Positions 1 through 5,587 of a stretch of 7,697 bases of DNA are shown one piece after another (within the stretch, counting starts at the first letter, position 1; every line of letters starts with the position of its first letter). The notes below the pieces were generated by a model. The model had not been told where the DNA came from and did not search any database. It was given only the letters and a program-made list of their open reading frames with translations. Location of the stretch: NCBI GenBank assembly GCA_004195305.1, contig SDWN01000728.1, positions 1 through 7,697 of the forward strand. Reading direction: 5' to 3'. Origin of the DNA: Neptunomonas sp. (GTDB lineage: Bacteria > Pseudomonadota > Gammaproteobacteria > Pseudomonadales > Balneatricaceae). The position numbers and the translations under genes were made by a program.

Positions 1-29
1 TTGAGACCAGATTTTCGCTCGTTTGCAGT

Positions 30-49
30 CCCATAGCCATAGCTATGGG
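30..49. repeat. Perfect inverted repeat, 8-bp stem with 4-base loop
   Basis: CCCATAGC at 30-37 and GCTATGGG at 42-49 are exact reverse complements separated by CATA, so either strand can form a hairpin. No T-run follows on either strand, so this is not a classical intrinsic terminator. It lies about 70 bases downstream of the stop codon of the minus-strand TPR gene, where it could act as a transcript 3'-end structure. Part of it, TATGGGCCAA at 44-53, recurs as a direct repeat at 67-76. The function is unknown. Confidence 0.6.
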
Positions 50-76
50 CCAAAAAGGAGCTGAAATATGGGCCAA
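44..76. repeat. Two direct copies of a 10-base word
   Basis: TATGGGCCAA occurs at 44-53 and again at 67-76, 23 bases apart. The first copy overlaps the right arm of the hairpin at 30-49. On the minus strand both copies lie in the 3' flank of the TPR gene, downstream of the dispersed repeat at 82-110. They may be part of the same larger repeat element. Confidence 0.5.
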
Positions 77-81
77 TTGAA

Positions 82-110
82 CGGATTTGCAGCCGGTTCA
101 TGGAAAGTCC
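82..110 (-). repeat. Dispersed 3'-flank repeat, copy 1
   Basis: Read on the minus strand this starts GGACTTTCCATGAACCGGCT and ends AAATCCG. It matches 5511-5541 on the plus strand: the first 20 positions align without gaps at 17 of 20, and after a 2-base length difference the last 7 are identical. It begins 9 bases after the TAG stop of the TPR gene, exactly as copy 2 begins 9 bases after the TAG stop of the ATP-grasp gene. GGA near the start and TCC near the end can pair in both copies. This suggests a mobile or structural 3'-flank element such as a REP/MITE-like repeat. The match is directly visible and the class is inference. Confidence 0.65.
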
Positions 111-119
111 AACACGCTG

Positions 120-983
120 CTAGATCGTGCTGCTGACCTCCACCGTTTCGAGTCGAGTCCGTAATCTGGCTTCAAAAGCAGCCATGCCGCGAACCCGACG
201 CCGGTGATCCGGCAGTTTCTCAATGGCCGCCAGCGCCTTGCGAAATTCGACTTCGGCCTGTTCCGGCTGTTTGGCCAGCAGCAACACCTCGCCCCGCTTT
301 TCCAACCAGCGTTCCGGGCGGCCCGGGCGAGTGATCAATTTGTCCAGCCGGGTCAAGGCCGCCGTATAGCGGCCCGCCTCAGTTTCCAGCTGCAAGGCCA
401 CCTGTTCCAGGCTCACCAATGGTCCGAGCCGGGCCAGCCCCTCAGCGAGTCCCCGCAGCGCGTCATCGAACTGTCCCTCACCGGCTGTCGCCAGCAGTCG
501 GGCGCGTTCGATATAGTACTCCGGTGCCGGACGTTTCAACAGGGTCAGGACCGCATCGTAATCCCGCGCCGCCGCCAACGGACGCTCAAGCTGAGCCAGC
601 GTCCGGGCGCGGGCCAGATAGGCTTCGCCGTGATCCGCCTGATACTCAAGATAATGATCAAGGGCCTGCAGGGCGAATGCGGGCCGCCCGGCTTCCAGCC
701 ACATCCGGCCACGGTAAAAGTCAACCAGCTTCAGTTGCGGGTCCAACCGAGCACCGCGCAGGTAATCTGTTTCAGCAGCCGCCCAGTCATGATGCAGACG
801 ATAGAGCTCGCCACGCTTCAGATAGAGCACAGCGTTGTCGGGCTGGTCAGCGATGCGGCCGGTGAGCGCCGTAATTTGCTCGTGAATATCGGCATGGGCT
901 GCAGCGGGCAGCGCTGCTGCCAACTGCAGGGCCAAGCAAAGAGCCAGACCGACAAACAGGCGGATCTTGATTCTTTTCGTCAT
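120..983 (-). CDS. Exported tetratricopeptide-repeat (TPR) protein
   Basis: This encodes 287 residues. The N-terminus is a clear signal peptide: basic MTKRIKIR, a hydrophobic stretch at about 9-28, and probable cleavage after AHA near residue 31, so the protein should be periplasmic or envelope-associated. The rest is almost wholly helical TPR-like repeats at about 49-82, 84-116, 118-150, 154-187, 190-222 and 224-257. The first repeat is the most typical, with small and aromatic residues at TPR positions and a closing LDP. TPR proteins are scaffolds, and no catalytic motif is visible. The ATG lies 4 bases beyond the phosphatase stop codon. Its Shine-Dalgarno (GGGAGG, 8 bases upstream) lies in the last codons of that gene, so translation is probably coupled. 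A role as partner of the exported phosphatase is inferred from this arrangement only. Confidence 0.85.
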   Translation of the reverse strand: MTKRIKIRLFVGLALCLALQLAAALPAAAHADIHEQITALTGRIADQPDNAVLYLKRGELYRLHHDWAAAETDYLRGARLDPQLKLVDFYRGRMWLEAGRPAFALQALDHYLEYQADHGEAYLARARTLAQLERPLAAARDYDAVLTLLKRPAPEYYIERARLLATAGEGQFDDALRGLAEGLARLGPLVSLEQVALQLETEAGRYTAALTRLDKLITRPGRPERWLEKRGEVLLLAKQPEQAEVEFRKALAAIEKLPDHRRRVRGMAAFEARLRTRLETVEVSSTI

Positions 984-987
984 GGAT

Positions 988-2409
988 TCAGCCTCCCGTT
1001 ACACCCTGACCTGCGTTGCCCTTGATGATGCGGAATGAATCCTGGATTTCACCCTGCGGGCCAATGCACTCCACACCCAGGGTGTCGCCGTTGAAGTCGA
1101 GAGACATGGAACCGAGGACTTCGTAGGAGACCTGCATGACCGGATGGTCCAGCGGGGCCTTGGCGGTCTTGCCCGAGCTGCCGGCGACCACATAGACCGC
1201 GCCCTCGTGCGGGGTCGTTCCATCGCCTGGTTTGCTGAAGGCTCCTGGTCCGAGACCTTGCGAATCGCCTCGGTCGAGAATCATGTAGTCGGCCAGAGTG
1301 TCCGAGGTGCCGTAGTGACCATCGACCAGGTAAGAGCGCTCATAGGAATGGCTGTGTCCGGAGAGGACCAGATCTACCCCGTAGTTCTCCAGAATCGGCA
1401 GGGCATTCTCGCGCATTTCGATCGATTCGACCTCCAGGTCGGAATCATGCGAGCCCTTGGTATAGGGAGGATGATGCCAGAAAGCGATAATCCATTTCTG
1501 GTTGGTGCTGGCCAGATCCTGTTCCAGCCAGGTCAGCATCGCACCATCGGCAGAACGGTCGGTCGCATAGGATTCGAGGCAGACGAAATGGATATTGCCG
1601 TAGTCGAAGGAGTAGTAGGATTCGGTGCCCGAGGGCAGGCCGCCCGCCGCACCATCGGTCGGCAGGGTGAAGATATCGTAATAGGCGCCACTCTGGGTGA
1701 TAGCATCGGCGCTGCGCCCATCGTGGTTTCCAAGCGTAGACCAGACAACCGATTGGCGCAGCATATTCGGGTACATATCGAACATGGCCTCCTGGTACTC
1801 GTCATCGGTGCCGTCAGTGTAAGCATTGTCACCCAACATGAGCCAGAAATCCGGAATCTTCCCGGTATTGTAGGTATAATAGCCATCGCGCACGGCCGCA
1901 GCGTTCTTATCCGCCGTGCCGGAATCGCCAAGCACCCAGACCTTGGTTCTTTTGGCTGATCCCACCAGCGGCGAAGTGACGAAGGAGTGGGAATCATCGC
2001 CGCCGCTCAGAATCTCGCTGGAGGTGGCAACTGCATAGTAGTACTTGGTATCGGGCTGCAGACCGCTTAATTTAATCTCGTGATCGGTCGTTTCATCTCC
2101 CTGGATGCTCTCCACCAGTGCGGTCGGACTCTGCCCGTAAAGGACCCGTCCAACGCTGGGCACGTCAGTGCGCCAACGGACCACGATGCTGTTCATGGTA
2201 CCGAGCTGCAGGTAGGGGCCACGGATGGCGACTGCGGCCAGCGCTTCAGAAAACAGGCCAGTGCCGCATAACAGAGTTAGCAGTAATAGCCCGCTGAGGA
2301 ATCTACGCCGGAGTCGCCTGGCGCTGAAGTGGTCCATAGTGTTGTTCTTTTCTTCTACTTGCCGATAATCTGATTCACTGTTAATCGAATACAGCTGCTT
2401 ACCAACCAT
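988..2409 (-). CDS. Exported purple-acid-phosphatase-like metallophosphoesterase
   Basis: This encodes 473 residues. Residues 61-146 form a fibronectin-III/purple-acid-phosphatase N-terminal domain (IRGPYLQLG start, LQPDTKYYYAV near the end). The catalytic metallophosphoesterase domain follows with its metal ligands in order: GDSG (D162), GDNAY (D194, Y197), GNHD (N228, H229), WHHPPY (H312/H313) and GHSHSYER (H352, H354). The tyrosine in GDNAY and the GHxHxYER block are typical of purple acid phosphatases, which hydrolyse phosphomonoesters at a dinuclear metal centre. The actual substrate is unknown. RRRFLS at 34-39 followed by a hydrophobic run resembles a twin-arginine signal, with probable cleavage near ALA at 56-58. 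The start at 2409 is chosen for its strong AAGGAG site. An internal Met25 (MDHFSARRL) would give a shorter leader but has only a weak site. It is first in an operon with the TPR gene. Confidence 0.88.
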   Translation of the reverse strand: MVGKQLYSINSESDYRQVEEKNNTMDHFSARRLRRRFLSGLLLLTLLCGTGLFSEALAAVAIRGPYLQLGTMNSIVVRWRTDVPSVGRVLYGQSPTALVESIQGDETTDHEIKLSGLQPDTKYYYAVATSSEILSGGDDSHSFVTSPLVGSAKRTKVWVLGDSGTADKNAAAVRDGYYTYNTGKIPDFWLMLGDNAYTDGTDDEYQEAMFDMYPNMLRQSVVWSTLGNHDGRSADAITQSGAYYDIFTLPTDGAAGGLPSGTESYYSFDYGNIHFVCLESYATDRSADGAMLTWLEQDLASTNQKWIIAFWHHPPYTKGSHDSDLEVESIEMRENALPILENYGVDLVLSGHSHSYERSYLVDGHYGTSDTLADYMILDRGDSQGLGPGAFSKPGDGTTPHEGAVYVVAGSSGKTAKAPLDHPVMQVSYEVLGSMSLDFNGDTLGVECIGPQGEIQDSFRIIKGNAGQGVTGG

Positions 2410-2416
2410 TGGCTAA

Positions 2417-2422
2417 CTCCTT
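2417..2422 (-). promoter_or_regulatory. Ribosome binding site of the phosphatase gene
   Basis: AAGGAG on the minus strand lies 7 bases upstream of the ATG at 2409. This near-perfect site supports the longer N-terminus over the internal ATG 24 codons later, which is preceded only by an A-rich stretch. Confidence 0.7.
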
Positions 2423-2453
2423 TTGGGTTTATTTCCTACCTAACCAGAACGAC

Positions 2454-2482
2454 ATTTTACTAAACCCGCAGACAAAAAACAA
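2454..2482 (-). promoter_or_regulatory. Candidate sigma70 promoter for the phosphatase-TPR operon
   Basis: On the minus strand TTGTTT (2482-2477) and TAAAAT (2459-2454) are separated by exactly 17 bases. The -10 box matches TATAAT at 5 of 6 positions and the -35 box matches at its first three. This would give a leader of roughly 40 bases before the ATG at 2409. No PhoB-box-like pair of direct repeats was seen. The rest of the 2410-2689 divergent region is AT-richer than its surroundings. It contains a TTAGCTAA palindrome near 2500 and a T7 run at 2575-2581, but I found no convincing promoter for the plus-strand operon. Confidence 0.4.
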
Positions 2483-2689
2483 CCCTAGTTCAACTATTTA
2501 GCTAAGCCAACAAGATCACTCAACAATCCGGCACGGCTAAATGGGTTTCGCCTCATGTCTTTATAGAACAGTCGTTTTTTTCGCTCAACAAAAATCTTAT
2601 CCGGCCTTTCACTTATGGAGAATGCCGCTAAACTGTAAAGGTAGACAACACTCAAACGCTGCTCGCGAGGGGCATGAAGGACCAACATC

Positions 2690-2938
2690 ATGAACAACTT
2701 CAGCTATGATTCATTGCAGGACGGGCAGACCATTGCCAAATATTTTCAGATTCTGGCCGAAGGTATAGCCAGCGGCCGGCTGAGCTTCGGCGAAGCCGGA
2801 ACGGAACTCATCCTCGAACCTAAGGGCTTGCTCCACTTCAAAACCGAAGCCGATACCCGTCTGGAACGCTGTGAACTTAGGGTCAGCGTGATATGGAAGA
2901 AAAATGATGGATGCGAACGACAAGAGCAGGGATTCTGA
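2690..2938 (+). CDS. Small amphi-Trp domain protein
   Basis: This encodes 82 residues with no signal peptide or membrane segment. The layout fits the amphi-Trp domain family: an N-terminal helix with LAEGIASGRLSFGEAG (about 23-38), a strand region with LILEPKGLLHFKTEA, and a C-terminal strand ending VSVIWKKN that holds the single Trp near residue 70. Members are small cytoplasmic proteins of unknown biochemical role, and I recall the family as one component of GAK gene clusters. The ATG has AAGGA at 2677-2681 with an 8-base spacer. The gene overlaps the next one by 35 bases in another frame, so the last dozen residues (NDGCERQEQGF) are constrained by that overlap and may be lineage-specific. 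The GAK-type ATP-grasp gene two genes downstream supports the assignment. The sequence is short and divergent, so a weak profile hit is possible. Confidence 0.75.
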   Translation: MNNFSYDSLQDGQTIAKYFQILAEGIASGRLSFGEAGTELILEPKGLLHFKTEADTRLERCELRVSVIWKKNDGCERQEQGF

Positions 2939-4607
2939 GCTACTGCGACAGCAGCAGGCCGAGTATGCGCAGCTTTTGGCCGAAACGGAACGGAGTCTGC
3001 AATCGATGGTCTTTGATGTGGCCAGCCAGATCGATGAAACCTTCGCCTTCCTTGAATCCGCCAACGCAGAGCGGAAATGCAACGTCATTATCCGCGACGA
3101 TTATGTCAATGGCCTCAAGAGTACCATCCAAAACCATTGTTTTACATTGTTGCAGCGCACCCCCGTCGAGGATCGGGCAGGCAAAGCGCGGATTGTGGCT
3201 ATCGGTGTGATCGGAAACAACCTGGAACGGATCGGCGATCTGGCAGTCAACATCGTCCGGCAGTTTACCCACTGTGCGGACCAGGATTTCATCAAGCACT
3301 ACCCGTATCGCGCCTTATTCGATCCGATCCTGACAAGTTTTGCCATCCTCAAGACCTCCCTTTTCGATCAGGACCTCACCAAGGTTTTTGCAATCTGCCG
3401 CAGCGAGTTTGAAACCGACGCACAGTACAAGCTGGCGATTACCCGCATCACCGGCGAGCTGCGGGCCTGCGGTCCCGCCGATGACCTAGTTGCCATCCTG
3501 TTCGTCTTCCATTTTCTTGAACGGATCGGTGATGGCTTGCTGAACATCGGCGAGGCGATCCTCTCGACGAGGCTGGGTGAGAGACTTAAGATCGAGAACT
3601 ATTATGCGCTCAAGGAGGTCCTGGAAGAGGCAGGCATGGAAGGGACTCTCTCCCGTCTGGATTTCGAGTCGATCTTCGGCACCCGCTCCGGATGCCAGAT
3701 CGGCATCGTCTCGAACAAGGACGGCGAACTGCAGCCCCGACGGGTCCTGTTCAAGCAGGGCAACTCGAAAAAGATCCGTCAAGAGCAGGAGAAAATTGTT
3801 CGCTGGGAAGAGATCATGCCCGACCTGCCCCCCAAGATCCTGGCTTATCGCCAGGAAGGTGGGAGTGGCTCTATCGTTCTTGAATATCTTGAAGGGCGGA
3901 ACCTGCAAGACCTGATTCTGGGCCCTGATCCCGACGCTGCTATGAGCGCCCTGCTCAGTTTCCAGGCCACCTGTCAGCACCTCTGGCAGCGCAGCAGAAC
4001 CGTTGAAACAGTCCCCTGCACCTTTATCAGGCAACTCTTGTCGCGGGTCGCTGGGGTCTACAGCCTCCACCCCGAGTTTAACTTTCCGGCGCGCCAGATC
4101 GGCGCCTTAGAGCTGCCCTCCTTCAAGGAACTGCTGGAGCGCGCAGGAGCCATTGAGGCAGAACTCGACGCCCAATTCTCGGTGTGGACGCACGGGGACT
4201 GCAACCTCGACAACATCATCTTCAATATCCCGTCGCAAAGCATTCATATCGTCGATGTCCATCGCTCCCGACGCGCCGACTACCTGCAGGACGTCTCGGT
4301 CTTTCTCGTCTCGAATTTCCGCCTGCCGACCCAGGACAAGGAGTTGCGACTCAGGATCGACTCTCATACCCTCTCCTTCTACCGGTTTGCCAGAGACTTC
4401 GCACAGCAGGCAGAAGACCGGACGTTCGAGGCCCGGCTGGCCCTGGGGCTGGCCCGTTCCTTCATTACCTCAACCCGCTTAACCACCTGGAGCAGCCTGT
4501 CCACCGACCTGTTCCGCCGCGGGAGCTATCTACTACAGCGAGTGGTGGAGCATCAGGGCCAGCCCTGGTCAAGCTTCGAATTGCCCGAGGAGGTGCTGCT
4601 CTTCTAA
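2904..4607 (+). CDS. PhoU-like domain fused to an APH/choline-kinase-like phosphotransferase
   Basis: This encodes 567 residues, apparently cytoplasmic. Residues about 20-225 resemble PhoU: two helical halves, each with the PhoU signature, NNLERIGDLAVNIV at 105-118 and HFLERIGDGLLNIGEAI at 203-219. Residues about 255-540 resemble the aminoglycoside/choline kinase (APH) fold: a candidate ATP-site lysine in LFKQG (K284), a hinge-like IVLEYLEGRNL at 324-334, the catalytic loop HGDCNLDNI (H430, D432, N437), and IVDVHRS (D451) at the metal-binding position where DFE or DWE is usual. DYLQDVSVF follows where APH enzymes have their conserved D-x-x-x-D region. PhoU proteins bind metals and signal phosphate status through Pst/PhoR. 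APH-type kinases phosphorylate small hydroxyl or amine substrates. The substrate here is unknown. ATGs lie at 2904 and 2907. GGAAGA at 2895-2900 favours 2907 on spacing (6 bases versus 3). It lies between the amphi-Trp and ATP-grasp genes with almost no gap. Confidence 0.85.
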   Translation: MMDANDKSRDSELLRQQQAEYAQLLAETERSLQSMVFDVASQIDETFAFLESANAERKCNVIIRDDYVNGLKSTIQNHCFTLLQRTPVEDRAGKARIVAIGVIGNNLERIGDLAVNIVRQFTHCADQDFIKHYPYRALFDPILTSFAILKTSLFDQDLTKVFAICRSEFETDAQYKLAITRITGELRACGPADDLVAILFVFHFLERIGDGLLNIGEAILSTRLGERLKIENYYALKEVLEEAGMEGTLSRLDFESIFGTRSGCQIGIVSNKDGELQPRRVLFKQGNSKKIRQEQEKIVRWEEIMPDLPPKILAYRQEGGSGSIVLEYLEGRNLQDLILGPDPDAAMSALLSFQATCQHLWQRSRTVETVPCTFIRQLLSRVAGVYSLHPEFNFPARQIGALELPSFKELLERAGAIEAELDAQFSVWTHGDCNLDNIIFNIPSQSIHIVDVHRSRRADYLQDVSVFLVSNFRLPTQDKELRLRIDSHTLSFYRFARDFAQQAEDRTFEARLALGLARSFITSTRLTTWSSLSTDLFRRGSYLLQRVVEHQGQPWSSFELPEEVLLF

Positions 4608-4612
4608 GAAGT

Positions 4613-4617
4613 GGAGG
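4613..4617 (+). promoter_or_regulatory. Ribosome binding site that decides the ATP-grasp start
   Basis: GGAGG lies just after the stop of the upstream gene. Spacing to the ATG at 4623 is 5 bases, against 2 bases to the ATG at 4620. A GTG at 4611 overlaps the upstream side of the site itself. The ATG at 4623, giving MRKIAVIG, is therefore the most likely start. It also begins directly with the first beta-strand expected of an ATP-grasp N-domain. Confidence 0.65.
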
Positions 4618-4622
4618 ACATG

Positions 4623-5501
4623 ATGCGAAAAATCGCGGTGATAGGTGTGCCAGGCGGCTGGTCTTCTGAACAGTTAGCAGACGCGGTGGCGGCGCAGACT
4701 GGCGAGCGCTGCTTGATCGATCCGCGTGAGGTCGTGCTGGACCTTGCCCGAGGGCAGGGCTTCTGGCGGGGTCAGGATTTGCAACAGTTTGACGCCTTGA
4801 TCATTAAAAAAATCGGCGTGACCTACGCCGCCGACTTTCTCGACCGCTTGGAGCTGTTCCACTATCTGGAGCAGAAGGGTCTGACGATCTTTTCTCGTCC
4901 GAGTAAACTCGCTCGGGTCCTCAACCGCTTCAGCTGTAGCGCTCAGCTCAGTCTGGCCGGTCTGCCCCTGCCGCCAACCCGGGTCACCCTCGACCCGGCC
5001 GAAGCGCTGGCGGCGATCGAACAATTCGGCAAGGCGATTCTCAAACCTCTCTATTCCACCAAAGCCCGGGGGATGGTGGTCGTCGAAGCTGGTCCAGATG
5101 CTGCGGCTGCGCTACAGCGCTTCCAGGCCCAGCACCGGGTCCTCTATGTCCAGCAACTGCTGCGACACCCAGGCCGTGACCTGGGGCTCTGGTTTCTCGG
5201 CGGTGAGTACCTTGCAACCTACGCGCGGGTCGGCGCCGAGAATACCTGGAACACCACGGTCTGTTCCGGCGGCAGCTACCAGCCGCATACCCCTTCGCAA
5301 CAGATAATCGACCTGGCCCGCAGGGCCCAGGCCCTGTTCGGACTCGATTTCACCTGCGTCGACGTGGTCGAAACCGCAGACGGCCCCTATATTTTCGAGG
5401 TTTCGGCCTTCGGCGGATTCCGCGGTCTGCAGGTGGCCGAGCAGCTCGACGTCGCCCCGCTGCTGGTCAGCCATATCCTGCGTTCAATGGAGGGTGGCTA
5501 G
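4623..5501 (+). CDS. GAK-system ATP-grasp enzyme
   Basis: This encodes 292 residues of a RimK-like ATP-grasp ligase. The N-domain begins with the characteristic MRKIAVIGVPGGWSSEQLAD. Further marks are ALIIKKIG (58-65), IFSRPSKLARVLNRFS (89-104), AILKPLYSTKARGM (138-151) with the ATP-binding K141 and a flexible loop, YVQQLL (175-180) at the adenine hinge, GRDLGLWFLGGEYLATYAR (184-202), LDFTCVDVVE (241-250) with D246, and FEVSAFGGFRG (258-268) with E259. RimK-type ligases usually have EVN at the last metal site. This one has EVS, which I recall as normal for the GAK subgroup. The enzymes activate a carboxylate as an acyl phosphate and join it to an amine. The substrates of this subgroup are unknown. 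The length is normal and the catalytic frame looks intact. It is the last gene of the operon, 15 bases after the PhoU-kinase stop. The neighbouring amphi-Trp gene supports the identification. Confidence 0.85.
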   Translation: MRKIAVIGVPGGWSSEQLADAVAAQTGERCLIDPREVVLDLARGQGFWRGQDLQQFDALIIKKIGVTYAADFLDRLELFHYLEQKGLTIFSRPSKLARVLNRFSCSAQLSLAGLPLPPTRVTLDPAEALAAIEQFGKAILKPLYSTKARGMVVVEAGPDAAAALQRFQAQHRVLYVQQLLRHPGRDLGLWFLGGEYLATYARVGAENTWNTTVCSGGSYQPHTPSQQIIDLARRAQALFGLDFTCVDVVETADGPYIFEVSAFGGFRGLQVAEQLDVAPLLVSHILRSMEGG

Positions 5502-5551
5502 GAGGCTAGCGGACTTCCCACGACCCGGCTCGGTAAATCCGACAGCCTCCT
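5500..5551. terminator. Imperfect hairpin between convergent genes, possible transcript end
   Basis: AGGAGGCT (5500-5507, starting in the ATP-grasp stop codon) pairs perfectly with AGCCTCCT (5544-5551). After a 2x2 mismatch, CGGA (5510-5513) pairs with TCCG (5538-5541). There is no U-run after the stem in either direction, so it does not match a classical intrinsic terminator. It could still stabilise the 3' end of the operon transcript. The inner part is copy 2 of the dispersed repeat. The gap to the convergent porin gene is only 86 bases. Confidence 0.4.
5511..5541 (+). repeat. Dispersed 3'-flank repeat, copy 2
   Basis: The sequence starts GGACTTCCCACGACCCGGCT and ends AAATCCG. It matches the minus-strand copy at 82-110 and begins 9 bases after the TAG stop of the ATP-grasp gene, the same offset as the other copy has from its own stop codon. 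Weaker similarity may continue downstream in both copies: an AGCT, then CCCATA (5569-5574 here), then GACTGC (5583-5588 here), in the same order and at similar spacing. Confidence 0.65.
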
Positions 5552-5587
5552 AGGAGCTTGCGGGATTACCCATAAAGCAACAGACTG

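Noticed and set aside
107..113. GTCCAAC/GTTGGAC resembling an integron attC core site
   Set aside because: No matching inverse core site was found at a suitable distance, no integrase is present, and the second repeat copy lacks the GTT.
68..136. A 22-codon plus-strand frame (MGQLNGF...) with a near-perfect AAGGAG ribosome site
   Set aside because: It runs into the 3' end of the TPR gene on the other strand and overlaps the dispersed repeat. It has no recognisable family and its Shine-Dalgarno may be fortuitous.
204..1025. A 273-codon plus-strand open frame opposite the TPR gene
   Set aside because: It is antisense to a gene with a clear signal peptide and TPR repeats. The translation has no family resemblance and is explained by high-GC antisense openness.
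2410..2689. Possible Pho box controlling the phosphatase and PhoU-containing operons
   Set aside because: No pair of CTGTCAT-like direct repeats at 11-base spacing was visible.
2494..2697. A 67-codon minus-strand frame in the divergent intergenic region
   Set aside because: It overlaps the ribosome site and start of the amphi-Trp gene, shows no domain, and lies in AT-richer sequence expected to be regulatory.
2904..4607. Interpretation as an aminoglycoside-resistance gene
   Set aside because: Only the general kinase fold is shared. The PhoU fusion and GAK-like neighbours point to a housekeeping or metabolic role rather than drug resistance.
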